20,666 nucleotides of DNA from Saprospiraceae bacterium UBA7328 (lineage in GTDB: Bacteria; Bacteroidota; Bacteroidia; Chitinophagales; Saprospiraceae), in assembly GCA_002471345.1 (NCBI GenBank), contig DKPS01000051.1:1-20666 (forward strand), given 5' to 3'. This document shows positions 1 through 7,170 of this stretch, one piece after another. The notes under the pieces were generated by a model. It was not told the DNA's origin and made no database searches. It saw only the letters and a program-made list of their open reading frames with translations. The number at the start of each line of letters is the position of its first letter. Position 1 is the first letter of the stretch. A program made the position numbers and the translations under genes.

Positions 1-69
1 GATGGTTTAGATGTGATTGATGGTATCAGCCAAGGCGATATTATTGAGAAAATTGTAGTTGTAGATTAG
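1..69 (+). CDS. C-terminal fragment, probable peptidyl-prolyl cis-trans isomerase (cyclophilin type)
   Basis: Frame 1 is open from the window edge to a TAG stop at 67-69 and gives 22 residues ending in DIIEKIVVVD. The pattern G-x-DVID-x-I-x-x-GD-x-I-x-x-I resembles the last beta strand region of cyclophilin-type peptidyl-prolyl isomerases (GxxVVDxIxxGDxI), which catalyse proline isomerisation during protein folding. Only the tail is present, so the family call rests on one short motif and could be wrong. The next gene starts 16 bp downstream on the same strand without an intervening terminator, so the two are probably co-transcribed. Confidence 0.5.
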   Translation, partial: DGLDVIDGISQGDIIEKIVVVD

Positions 70-85
70 AGAATCATTGGGAGCC

Positions 86-1249
86 ATGAAAGGCATTACT
101 CTTAAAAAAGGTAGAGATGTAAGTGTTATACGTCAACATCCTTGGATTTTTTCAGGAGGAGTACATTCTTTTGATGAAGACTTAGTCAACGGTGAAGTAA
201 TTTGTATAAAAGATCACAGAGCTAATATTCTTGGAGTAGGCCACTTTCACAATGGAAGTATATCAGCGCGGATACTATCTTTTGAAAACAGAGTTTTAGA
301 TGGTACTTTCTGGAACGAGAGAATTCAACTCGCTTTTGAACTAAGATCGTCTTTAGGACTGATAGGGAATACTAGTACAAATTGCTATAGATTAGTCAAT
401 GCAGAAGGTGATGGATTGTCGGGACTTATTGTTGATATCTATGGCTCCTCAGCCGTGATCCAATGTCACACCGTTGGGATGTACAATCACTTAAGTGAGA
501 TTGCAAATTCGCTTAGGCGTACCTATAGATCTAAAATCGATACTATTTATGATAAAAACAAGCTAGGACCTTCTTTCGATAGTCATCACCTTTTAGGTGA
601 TAAGGCCGATGGAACTGTATCAGAAAATGATATGAAATTTAAGGTCAACTGGGTACAAGGTCAAAAAACTGGATTTTTTCTTGATCAAAGAGATAGTAGA
701 AAATTACTTGGAACTTATGCAAGAAATAAATCAGTATTAAATACTTTTTGTTATACAGGAGGCTTTAGTGTTTATGCTCAAAAAAATGGTGTAAGTCAAA
801 TTGATTCTGTTGACGTTTCAGAGTCAGCAATCATGTTGACTAAGGAGAATATGGACCTTAATTCAGAAATGGACAATCCTCAAAGAAAAGAGATTTGTGC
901 TGATGTGATGAAATTTCTAAAAGAGAGTAATGATCAGTATGATATCTTGGTTGTAGATCCACCAGCATTTGCAAAAAGTCAGAGAAAACGTCATAATGCT
1001 GTTCAGGCTTATAAAAGATTAAATGCTCTTGCAATCAAACGAGTAAAATCTGGGGGTATGATCTTTACTTTCTCTTGCTCTCAGGTGGTAAGTAGATCAT
1101 TATTTACGGATACTATTAGAGCTGCTGCGATAGAAAGTGGCCGCACAATACAAATCCTTCATTACCTTTCACAACCAGCAGATCACCCTTCTAATATTTA
1201 TCATCCAGAGGGAGCATATTTGAAAGGATTGGTACTTAGAATAATTTAA
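86..1249 (+). CDS. rlmI: RlmI-like class I SAM-dependent 23S rRNA (cytosine-C5) methyltransferase
   Basis: Cytoplasmic RNA methyltransferase of the RlmI/RlmK-type PUA-plus-Rossmann family. The E. coli member makes m5C1962 in 23S rRNA. I take the ATG at 86 as start (387 aa, close to the roughly 396 aa of E. coli RlmI). A TTG at 77 would add only three residues. Seen in the protein: an N-terminal PUA-like segment with HPWIFSGGV (about residues 18-26), the family signature KTGFFLDQRDSR (about 194-205), the SAM-binding loop NTFCYTGGFSVYA (about 219-231), the acidic VDVSES end of strand 2 (about 242-247), motif IV VVDPPAFAKS (about 289-298) and FTFSCSQ (about 327-333), which carries the cysteine expected of an m5C enzyme. 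It lies 16 bp after the upstream isomerase tail. The exact target base is inferred from the family only. Confidence 0.88.
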   Translation: MKGITLKKGRDVSVIRQHPWIFSGGVHSFDEDLVNGEVICIKDHRANILGVGHFHNGSISARILSFENRVLDGTFWNERIQLAFELRSSLGLIGNTSTNCYRLVNAEGDGLSGLIVDIYGSSAVIQCHTVGMYNHLSEIANSLRRTYRSKIDTIYDKNKLGPSFDSHHLLGDKADGTVSENDMKFKVNWVQGQKTGFFLDQRDSRKLLGTYARNKSVLNTFCYTGGFSVYAQKNGVSQIDSVDVSESAIMLTKENMDLNSEMDNPQRKEICADVMKFLKESNDQYDILVVDPPAFAKSQRKRHNAVQAYKRLNALAIKRVKSGGMIFTFSCSQVVSRSLFTDTIRAAAIESGRTIQILHYLSQPADHPSNIYHPEGAYLKGLVLRII

Positions 1250-1304
1250 ATGAGGAGCTCTTTAAACTTCATTTCAAAGACTCTTTACTATTTTCATAAA
1301 AAAG

Positions 1305-1314
1305 TATATTTTTG
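1305..1314 (+). promoter_or_regulatory. Probable promoter of the L31 gene
   Basis: TATTTTTG at 1307-1314 matches the Bacteroidota -7 consensus TAnnTTTG. A TTTA at 1284-1287, one base off the -33 TTTG, lies 19 bp upstream, which is the usual spacing. This predicts a transcript start near 1319 and a short leader before the ATG at 1333. The gene therefore probably has its own promoter as well as any read-through from rlmI. Confidence 0.55.
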
Positions 1315-1332
1315 CGCTCCAATTTTTAAGAT

Positions 1333-1629
1333 ATGAAAGCAGGAATACATCCAGAAAATTATAGAACTGTCATCTTCAAAGATTTCTCATGTGATGAATC
1401 ATGGTTAGGAAAATCATGTGCTCCATCAAGAGAGACAATGAAATGGGATGATGGTAATGATTATCCTTTGATCAAACTTGAGATCTCTAATAAGTCTCAT
1501 CCATTCTTTACTGGTAAGATGAAATTTGTAGATACTGCGGGTAGAATTGACAAATTCAATAAGAAATTTGCCAAGTTTGGCAAAAAGGAATCAACTCCTG
1601 CTGAGGCACCTGCTGCTGAATCAGAGTAA
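1333..1629 (+). CDS. rpmE2: 50S ribosomal protein L31, type B
   Basis: Component of the large ribosomal subunit near the central protuberance, bridging to the small subunit. The 98-residue protein starts [10 protein letters not shown] and contains the type-B L31 landmarks VIFKDFSC (13-20), the SHPFFTG motif (55-61) and [13 protein letters not shown] (67-79). The zinc-binding CxxC pair of type-A L31 is missing. C20 and C29 are present but not paired as CxxC, so this is the zinc-independent form. The last 14 residues (from about 85) are an acidic, Ala/Pro/Glu-rich tail, common in Bacteroidota L31. It is followed by a strong hairpin terminator and is probably monocistronic. Confidence 0.95.
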   Translation: MKAGIHPENYRTVIFKDFSCDESWLGKSCAPSRETMKWDDGNDYPLIKLEISNKSHPFFTGKMKFVDTAGRIDKFNKKFAKFGKKESTPAEAPAAESE

Positions 1630-1653
1630 GTAGTCCTCAAAATAAAGTTATAT

Positions 1654-1686
1654 AAAAGCCTTGCATTCATGATGTGAGGCTTTTTT
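1654..1686. terminator. Bidirectional intrinsic terminator between L31 gene and aat
   Basis: AAAAGCCT at 1654-1661 pairs with AGGCTTTT from 1677, and the stem extends inward through C1664-G1674 and neighbours to a short loop around 1667-1671. Six T follow on + (1681-1686), and the AAAA on the left gives a U-run for minus-strand transcripts. It lies between two convergent genes and can serve both. Confidence 0.85.
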
Positions 1687-1695
1687 GTCTAGCAT

Positions 1696-2349
1696 TTATT
1701 TCCATTTCCAAGAACTTGTGTCAACTGATATTTCCATATTCTTTTTTAGAGTATGTAGAAATTCTTCTTTTGGAATAATTTCAGCTCCTAAAGACATGAT
1801 GTGATCAGTTTCTTGTTGACAATCAATAAGTAGGAATTCTTTTTCTTCTAAAAACCTACATAGAGTAATTAACCCGAATTTTGAAGCATTGGAAGCTGTT
1901 GAGAACATAGATTCTCCAAAAAAGATATTACCTATAGCTATTCCGTAAAGGCCACCTACCAGAAGGTCTTCTTCCCAAACTTCTATGCTATGTGCATGCC
2001 CTATGTGATGGAGCTCGATGTAGGCATTTATCATGTCTTCTGATATCCAAGTTGTTTCTTGATTTTTTCGTTTCACTCTTGAACATTCATTAATGACTTG
2101 TTCAAAACAAGTATCAGTTGTGGTTTTAAATCTTTTTTGATTGAAATAGGATCTCATGCTTTTTGAAACTTTTACTTTACTTGGTCTCAGTATACATCTA
2201 GGATGCGTAAACCACCAAAGAATGGGAGGTTGTGAATACCAAGGAAAGATTCCCCAACTATAAGCAGCAAGCAAAGTGGAAGGACTTAGATCTCCTCCAT
2301 AAGCTAACAACCCATCATCATCAGCATGAAAAGGATGGGGGAATATCAT
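1696..2349 (-). CDS. aat: Leucyl/phenylalanyl-tRNA--protein transferase
   Basis: Transfers Leu or Phe from aminoacyl-tRNA to proteins with N-terminal Lys or Arg, making them N-degrons recognised by ClpS and degraded by ClpAP. The 217-residue protein shows the family blocks in order: GLLAYGGDLSP (13-23), GIFPWY (33-38), ILWWFTHPR (43-51), TWISEDM (100-106), GHAHSIE (117-123), VGGLYG (131-136), FFGESMFS (143-150) and LIDCQ (174-178). The start is fixed: a TAA stop lies directly upstream of the ATG at 2349, so the N-terminus begins at IFPHP and lacks the few extra residues seen in many homologues. It lies 32 bp after clpS on the same strand, which places both N-degron functions in one operon. 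Confidence 0.96.
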   Translation of the reverse strand: MIFPHPFHADDDGLLAYGGDLSPSTLLAAYSWGIFPWYSQPPILWWFTHPRCILRPSKVKVSKSMRSYFNQKRFKTTTDTCFEQVINECSRVKRKNQETTWISEDMINAYIELHHIGHAHSIEVWEEDLLVGGLYGIAIGNIFFGESMFSTASNASKFGLITLCRFLEEKEFLLIDCQQETDHIMSLGAEIIPKEEFLHTLKKNMEISVDTSSWKWK

Positions 2350-2381
2350 TTATTATTAGAATGGAAATGAAGCAGAAGCTA

Positions 2382-2690
2382 TTAATTGCTTTCTTTTAAA
2401 CTTTCTATGACAGCAGAGAGACCTCGTTCTATTAGGGCATCTTTGAGAGGTCTTAATTCTTCAAAACTATCTGTCTTAGCAATAGCTTTGCCTTTGAAAT
2501 GAATGATTAGGGATAATTGCTCAGACTGTTCAAAAGTATGATGGCATACTTCCATAAAGCATTGTATAACCCAATCAAAAGTATTATAGTCGTCATTATA
2601 GACTACAAGTTGAGACATGTTTTCTGTACCTGTAGACTCTAAAGTCATTACGCTTTCATTATGATCGGGAGTGGAATTTGCTTTAGTCAT
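2382..2690 (-). CDS. clpS: ATP-dependent Clp protease adaptor ClpS
   Basis: Adaptor that binds N-degron substrates (N-terminal Leu, Phe, Tyr, Trp) and hands them to the Clp AAA+ unfoldase. I prefer the ATG at 2690 (102 aa) over a TTG nine bases upstream. The first 27 residues are polar and unstructured-looking, matching the flexible ClpS N-terminal extension that enters the ClpA pore. The core starts at LVVYNDDYNTFDWV. The N-D-D at 32-34 and His64 in LIIHFKGKA correspond to the known substrate-pocket residues Asn34, Asp35 and His66 of E. coli ClpS. The C-terminal part ends with ALIERGLSAVIE. It sits 24 bp after the peroxiredoxin gene and 32 bp before aat. Confidence 0.95.
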   Translation of the reverse strand: MTKANSTPDHNESVMTLESTGTENMSQLVVYNDDYNTFDWVIQCFMEVCHHTFEQSEQLSLIIHFKGKAIAKTDSFEELRPLKDALIERGLSAVIESLKESN

Positions 2691-2714
2691 TTCCTGCAAT
2701 TGTTTTAAAATAGA

Positions 2715-3185
2715 TTAAACCAGATTGTTTAAGGTAGTTTTGATTTTATCAAAGTTGGGCAGATCACCAGCACTGTCCAATACTTCTGCATATTGTACAA
2801 TACCATTTCCATCTATAACAAAAGCCGCTCTTTTGGCTACTCCCTTCATTTCTAAAACAAAATCTTCATATATAGCTCCAAAAGCTCTACATGTTTCTTT
2901 GTTCCAGTCTGAAAGTAAAGGGAAATTATACTCTTGTTCTTTTTTGAATTTTTCAAGTGTAAATAAAGAATCTACTGATATCCCTATTACCTGAGCACCA
3001 ATACCATCATAGTAAGACTTATCATCTCGAACTCCACAAAGTTCATTTGTACATACTGAGGTAAATGCTAAGGGAAAAAACAGAACAACCAATGGTTTTC
3101 CAGTAAAGTCTTCTGAACTTACAACTTCCTTTTCTGTATTTCTCAAAGAGAAGCTAGGTGCTTTATCACCAACATTAATCGTCAT
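2715..3185 (-). CDS. AhpE-like peroxiredoxin
   Basis: Thiol peroxidase that reduces H2O2 or organic hydroperoxides in the cytoplasm. The 156-residue protein is a full thioredoxin-fold peroxiredoxin. The active-site block FFPLAFTSVCTNELC gives Pro38, Thr42 and peroxidatic Cys45 (PxxxTxxC). Arg119 in KRAAFVID is the expected active-site arginine. The wording PLAFTxxCxxELC is closest to the AhpE subgroup. Cys50, five residues after Cys45, and Cys99 are candidates for a resolving cysteine, so whether it works as a 1-Cys or 2-Cys enzyme is open. It is the first gene of the prx-clpS-aat operon, with a -7 promoter element about 40 bp upstream and a GGAG-like stretch before the ATG. Confidence 0.92.
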   Translation of the reverse strand: MTINVGDKAPSFSLRNTEKEVVSSEDFTGKPLVVLFFPLAFTSVCTNELCGVRDDKSYYDGIGAQVIGISVDSLFTLEKFKKEQEYNFPLLSDWNKETCRAFGAIYEDFVLEMKGVAKRAAFVIDGNGIVQYAEVLDSAGDLPNFDKIKTTLNNLV

Positions 3186-3223
3186 TTCATTCTGAATTTC
3201 TCCTACAAATAAAATAGAAAACC

Positions 3224-3231
3224 CAAATGTA
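3224..3231 (-). promoter_or_regulatory. Probable promoter of the prx-clpS-aat operon
   Basis: Read on the minus strand, this is TACATTTG, a perfect match to the Bacteroidota -7 consensus TAnnTTTG. It predicts a start near 3219 and a leader of about 33 nt before the peroxiredoxin ATG at 3185. No clear -33 TTTG is seen at the normal spacing. Confidence 0.5.
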
Positions 3232-3354
3232 AGTCTATTTTATCTATGCTTTTATAAAACACTATACAAAATTTGACCCTCTTACATTCTACTTTGTCAT
3301 ACAGCTGTCAAAAATCCCTCTGACACATTTTATTCAGACCTTCATATTTGATTT

Positions 3355-3387
3355 AAAAGGAATGGCCATTCGAACAAACGAATGACC
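3355..3387 (-). terminator. Probable terminator of the metalloprotease gene
   Basis: GGCCATTCG (3364-3372) and CGAATGACC (3379-3387) form a 9-bp stem with one G-T pair and a 6-nt loop, 24 bp beyond the protease stop. On the minus strand it is followed, after five bases, by a short U-run (AAAA at 3355-3358 on +). The weak U-tract makes the hairpin certain but termination only probable. Confidence 0.55.
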
Positions 3388-3410
3388 ACTAAAAACATTA
3401 CTTATTTCTT

Positions 3411-5153
3411 TTATCTTTTTCGCGCAAGGCTTTTTTTCTTCACATCTTTTTTTCTCTTTCCTAATTTAGTAGAAGATCCTTCGATACAGAAGTTTAATTC
3501 ATCATATGTTCCGAAGTTTCCATCACTTTCAACGATAACCGTACGATTTGTGTTCACAATCCTAGCCGATCCATCACCATAGTCACAACAGATACCATCC
3601 CCATAATAATCTTCTATTACAAATGTATAGCAGTCATTACTTAGCTCGATATTTTTAGACTTGACTCGACCATTGATTCCGTCTCTATAAGGCCCACCCT
3701 GAGCAACCAGATTATTATCATTATCAACAATAAACCATGATGTCTCTGATCCGAAATCATCTAATGTGATTTCTACTTTAAAGCTGTTACTACTTGTATT
3801 GCCACTATCATCATCATCATTTTCATTATTTCCAGCTTCTGTTGTAAATGTTTGAATAACAGTTTGGGCTGTCCATCCGAAGTCACATCTTGTTCTAATT
3901 CTGTATTGATACGTTGTATTTGGAATCAAATCTGAAACTGTAGCTTCAGGAGAAGTAGTATTTATTTTGGTCCATGATGTCCCTTGTACTCTATATCTAA
4001 GTTGATATTTAATAGCATCATCGGAACCCGTCCAGTTGAAATAAGCACTTGTTTGTGTAATTTGATTTACAGAATTTGATTCTGGAGTATCACAAATTGT
4101 ATCACCATTTCCACCGTCACCATTTCCGCCACCTCCGTTTTGAGCAGCTTCGGAGCATACTGAGCTCGCTTTATGGATTAGATTTGATAGACTAGATGCC
4201 AGATAAGTTTCCATTCTTTGAGATTGTCCACTTGTAAACATGTACATACATGCATCATTAGTATAATCCATATAATTCATATGGAGATCTGATGAGTTGC
4301 ATGATTGAATGCCTAACGAAGGACACCCACTGTTGTCCGTTGCTTGATTTGGAGTGTCAGCTACATCATCATCTTGACCACATCCATCACCCCATATGTG
4401 ATCTAATAGCAAATAATGGCCTACTTCGTGTGTTGTCGTTCTTCCAAGGTCATAAGGATTTTCTGGCCTTACTGATCCACATCCAGATCCCGCTCCAAAA
4501 GCTGTTGCTTCTATTACAACTCCATCTCCGTTACCAGCTCCACCAAGAGGAGCATAACCTAATGCACCCGTACCAAATTGTACGTAAATATTTAGATAAC
4601 CACTCCAAGCATTTATCTGATCACCCTGAGTTTTATTTATTGTAATGGCAGGCTGTCCATTACTTACCCCATATCCTGAAGGATGATTTTGATCCGCAAT
4701 ACAAAACTTAAGGCATGTTTCTCCAAAATTTACACTAGGAAATGATGAAGAGGCATTTGAGGTCCATTTGTTGATGTCTGAATTTTTACCTTGAAAGTCA
4801 GCATTTAGTATATCCACTTGTTTTTTTGCAAGATCGATTAAGCAGGATGCATTTGGATTATTTACTCCTTGGTAATGTATTGCTACAGGTATGATAGTCG
4901 GGCTGTTGCACAAAGCTTTTTCGAATGTATTAGTTTTACTTTTGTTAAATGATGCTATTCGGTTATCATATTGTTTTTTGTATTCTGGGTCAGAAAGTAG
5001 ATTTTCCATGTGTTGATGGGAAGCACATGATTTTCTTAGTGAATAAGTAGGTTGTATATCTTCTTGATATTCTCCTCCTCCTAGGTCGTCAGTACATGAG
5101 GTGAATAAAAATATGGTTACTAAACTTAGAATGAAAAAAAGAGATTTTTGCAT
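3411..5153 (-). CDS. Secreted zinc metalloprotease lipoprotein, M43 (pappalysin-like) family, with FN3 domain
   Basis: Probable extracellular endopeptidase of 580 residues. Residues 1-20 form a lipoprotein signal peptide ending FLFTSC (Cys20), followed by TDDL, an acidic start that suits surface export in Bacteroidota. Domains: pro/N-terminal region about 21-85; metallopeptidase about 85-335 with HEVGHYLLLDH (zinc ligands His242, His246, His252; catalytic Glu243) and the Met-turn MNYMDY (about 292-297); Gly/Asn/Asp-rich linker 339-352; one FN3 domain about 355-438 (SAYFNW, YQYRIRTRC, FTTEA); an acidic linker; and a Cys-containing beta domain about 457-557 with CYTFVIEDYYGDGICCDYG. Odd points: the usual Gly of HExxHxxGxxH is Leu249, no canonical type IX secretion tail is seen, and the protein ends in a polybasic tail (11 Lys/Arg in residues 563-580). 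It is divergent from the LytS/LytTR pair. Confidence 0.88.
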   Translation of the reverse strand: MQKSLFFILSLVTIFLFTSCTDDLGGGEYQEDIQPTYSLRKSCASHQHMENLLSDPEYKKQYDNRIASFNKSKTNTFEKALCNSPTIIPVAIHYQGVNNPNASCLIDLAKKQVDILNADFQGKNSDINKWTSNASSSFPSVNFGETCLKFCIADQNHPSGYGVSNGQPAITINKTQGDQINAWSGYLNIYVQFGTGALGYAPLGGAGNGDGVVIEATAFGAGSGCGSVRPENPYDLGRTTTHEVGHYLLLDHIWGDGCGQDDDVADTPNQATDNSGCPSLGIQSCNSSDLHMNYMDYTNDACMYMFTSGQSQRMETYLASSLSNLIHKASSVCSEAAQNGGGGNGDGGNGDTICDTPESNSVNQITQTSAYFNWTGSDDAIKYQLRYRVQGTSWTKINTTSPEATVSDLIPNTTYQYRIRTRCDFGWTAQTVIQTFTTEAGNNENDDDDSGNTSSNSFKVEITLDDFGSETSWFIVDNDNNLVAQGGPYRDGINGRVKSKNIELSNDCYTFVIEDYYGDGICCDYGDGSARIVNTNRTVIVESDGNFGTYDELNFCIEGSSTKLGKRKKDVKKKSLARKR

Positions 5154-5247
5154 GATTACAATTTTGAAATTGATAAATTAATGGTGTAGATGATTAGTAA
5201 TTCAGCCGTGATTTATTGTTTGAATTTGAAGACCTCAAGGATTCATT

Positions 5248-5261
5248 TTTCTTGAAAGAAA
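5248..5261. repeat. Small inverted repeat in the protease/lytS divergent region
   Basis: TTTCTT and AAGAAA flank a GA, giving a 14-bp near-palindrome. With a two-base bulge the symmetry extends outward to TCATTT and AAATGA. It lies in the 261-bp gap between the divergent metalloprotease and sensor-kinase genes and could be a regulator site. AT-rich composition makes chance occurrence possible. Confidence 0.3.
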
Positions 5262-5347
5262 TGATGAGTTCTGCTCGAATTCTATTCAAATAAAGAGTGA
5301 ATGAAGGTATTAAATGAGGCTCTTTATATTAAGGGGGCCATCTTTTA

Positions 5348-5355
5348 TACTTTTG
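5348..5355 (+). promoter_or_regulatory. Probable promoter of the lytS-lytTR operon
   Basis: TACTTTTG is a perfect match to TAnnTTTG. A TTTA at 5323-5326 lies 21 bp upstream and may serve as -33. The predicted start is near 5360, leaving a leader of about 55 nt that contains a small hairpin (5392-5410). Confidence 0.5.
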
Positions 5356-5391
5356 GTGGATTTAATTATACTTTCCCTTTTGTTACTTATG

Positions 5392-5410
5392 CGAGGCAAT
5401 AATAGCTTCG
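5392..5410 (+). promoter_or_regulatory. Leader hairpin directly before the sensor-kinase start
   Basis: CGAGGC (5392-5397) pairs with GCTTCG (5405-5410), six pairs including one G-T, with a 7-nt loop AATAATA. The stem ends four bases before the ATG at 5415, so it would overlap the ribosome footprint and could lower or control translation. This role is inferred from position only. Confidence 0.3.
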
Positions 5411-5414
5411 TATT

Positions 5415-6470
5415 ATGAATAAAATCTTGGTGAATTCCCTAATTCAAAATTTATTATTCCTTAAGAAATGGTGGGTGATAAGACACTTACTATTCTGGAT
5501 ATTTATTTATCTAGACGAGTTCTTATCCTTTATTGGAGTGATAGAGCCTTATGATGAATATGTAAGTATAATTATCAGTTTGGTTTTTGATATGATCGTT
5601 GTCTATATCAATCTATATTTTCTCATCCCAAGATTTCTTAAAAAAGATAGATTAGTAGAATACCTTCTTCTAACAACCTTAACAGTGGTTGCACTTTTTG
5701 GAGGAGAGTACTTAATGGAAATATTTTATTGGAAAGGAGAGGGTGTTGATGCGGAATATTTCGTACATATTTTTGTTCAGACTTCAGTGACAATGGCTGC
5801 AGCTATAGCTGTAAAAGTTCTAAAAGAAGCCATGTCAGAAAGTAGATTGAGAAAGGAAATTGAAAAAGAAAAATTGTCTTTTGAATTGCAACATCTTAAA
5901 AAACAAGTCAATCCTCATTTTCTTTTTAATGTTTTAAACGGGATATATATTCAAAGCCAAACTCAGCAAGAAGAGGTTCCAGAGACAATAATGCAATTGT
6001 CTGACCTATTGAGATATCAAATTTATGATGCAGAAAAGAATGACAAAGTTTTCATTTCAAAGGAAATAGAGTTTATTAAGAATTACATTGCCTTAGAAAA
6101 AATTCGCAGAGAAAATACAGAGATCAGGACGAGTTTTATAGTGCAGAACCAGTCTGCCAGAATACAGCCACTATTATTTATTTCACTTGTTGAGAATGCT
6201 TTTAAATATTCTGTTCCTAAGTCTGGTGATCAATCTACCATAGACATATTGTTAAAAGAAAAGGACAATAAGATTGCTGTTATGATAAGTAATTCGATAG
6301 GTGTATCACCATCTGAAAATGGTGATGAAGGAGGATTTGGTCTTCAAAACCTTAAAAAGAGATTAGAGCTGCTTTATCCTGATGCGCATTCACTTATCGT
6401 AGATGTTACAAAAGATGGTATTTTTAGCGTTAAGCTAGAGATATCAACTGATGAAATGCATCATAATTGA
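5415..6470 (+). CDS. LytS-type sensor histidine kinase, four-TM membrane protein
   Basis: Inner-membrane sensor kinase (351 aa) of the His_kinase (LytS/YehU) family that phosphorylates a LytTR response regulator. Hydrophobic segments at about 19-42, 50-71, 83-104 and 118-138 give four membrane spans with little periplasmic sequence, so the signal is probably sensed in or at the membrane. A charged, probably coiled-coil linker runs 140-165. The phosphoacceptor block is KKQVNPHFLFNVLN with His168, then LRYQIYD (199-205). The ATPase part has the N-box LVENAFKYS (Asn261) and the G-box GGFGLQNLKKRLELLY (306-321). The stop overlaps the start of the response-regulator gene by 20 bp, so translation is coupled. 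The stimulus cannot be read from the sequence. Confidence 0.94.
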   Translation: MNKILVNSLIQNLLFLKKWWVIRHLLFWIFIYLDEFLSFIGVIEPYDEYVSIIISLVFDMIVVYINLYFLIPRFLKKDRLVEYLLLTTLTVVALFGGEYLMEIFYWKGEGVDAEYFVHIFVQTSVTMAAAIAVKVLKEAMSESRLRKEIEKEKLSFELQHLKKQVNPHFLFNVLNGIYIQSQTQQEEVPETIMQLSDLLRYQIYDAEKNDKVFISKEIEFIKNYIALEKIRRENTEIRTSFIVQNQSARIQPLLFISLVENAFKYSVPKSGDQSTIDILLKEKDNKIAVMISNSIGVSPSENGDEGGFGLQNLKKRLELLYPDAHSLIVDVTKDGIFSVKLEISTDEMHHN

Positions 6471-7167
6471 TGATGAGCCATTGGCTCGAAAGGGCATGGA
6501 ATTATTAATTAACAAAGTGGACTTCCTTGAAGTAATAGGTCTTTTCCCTACTGCTTTAGAAGCCAGTAATTTTTTTTCAAAGAATACATCCGTTGATCTT
6601 GTGTTTTTAGATATTGAAATGCCTGGTCTGAATGGGTTAGAATTTTTAAAAGCTGTACCTATAAATGCTCAAGTAATCCTCACTACAGCTTATCCACAAT
6701 ATGCCTTGGAAGCGTTCGAATTAGATGTTGTGGACTATCTTTTAAAGCCTATAAAATTTGAACGTTTTTATAAATCAATAAATAAGGCAAGAGATATCTA
6801 TAATTCAAAGGATGCACTTTATGGGGTTGAAAGAACAGAGGAAGATTTCTTTTACATCAAGGCCGATAGAAAGTTTATTAGACTCTTTTTTGATGAAATC
6901 TCCTACATAAAAGGAATGAAGGATTATGTGATGATCTGTACTGATCATAAGAAATATATGACCGCCATGAATGTGGGCACCACATTTAAGCAGCTTCCTC
7001 ATGATCGGTTTGCTAGAGTTAGTAAGTCTTATATTATACATATAGGAAAAATCACTCAGATAGATACAGATTTTATCTATTTAGACGATGTAGATATACC
7101 TCTAGGAGCGAGTTATAAAGAGGATTTTATAAATGATTTTGTAAAGAAAAACTTGATAGGAAGATAG
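6451..7167 (+). CDS. LytTR-family DNA-binding response regulator
   Basis: Transcription factor partner of the upstream kinase (238 aa). Receiver domain 1-115: acidic pocket Asp7/Asp8, phosphoacceptor Asp54 in VFLDIEMPG, switch Thr79 in LTTAYPQYA, Lys99 in LLKPIKFERF. LytTR DNA-binding domain about 133-232, with FFYIKADRK, ISYIKGMKDYV, FARVSKSYIIH and IPLGASYKEDF, all typical of this beta-fold family, which binds direct repeats in promoters. The ATG lies inside the last codons of the kinase gene. The nearest unlinked target would be the divergent metalloprotease gene, but no site is proven. The stop is three bases from the stop of the convergent acetyltransferase gene, with no terminator between. 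Confidence 0.95.
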   Translation: MKCIIIDDEPLARKGMELLINKVDFLEVIGLFPTALEASNFFSKNTSVDLVFLDIEMPGLNGLEFLKAVPINAQVILTTAYPQYALEAFELDVVDYLLKPIKFERFYKSINKARDIYNSKDALYGVERTEEDFFYIKADRKFIRLFFDEISYIKGMKDYVMICTDHKKYMTAMNVGTTFKQLPHDRFARVSKSYIIHIGKITQIDTDFIYLDDVDIPLGASYKEDFINDFVKKNLIGR

Positions 7168-7170
7168 AGG

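Noticed and set aside
1333..1629. Zinc-ribbon (type A) L31
   Set aside because: The CxxC pairs of the zinc form are absent, and the sequence matches type B throughout.
3306..3325. Inverted repeat TGTCA-N10-TGACA upstream of the peroxiredoxin promoter
   Set aside because: The arms are only five bases long, and the site is about 75 bp upstream of the -7 element. This is too weak to claim as a peroxide-regulator site.
3411..3470. A frameshift at A-runs creating the basic tail of the protease
   Set aside because: Both alternative frames meet stops within a few codons near this point and show no sorting-domain sequence, so the basic tail is taken as real.
4292..4645. A 117-codon + strand frame inside the metalloprotease gene
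   Set aside because: The product is a His/Leu/Gln-rich string without domain features, lying opposite the zinc-protease domain. It is explained as a composition artefact.
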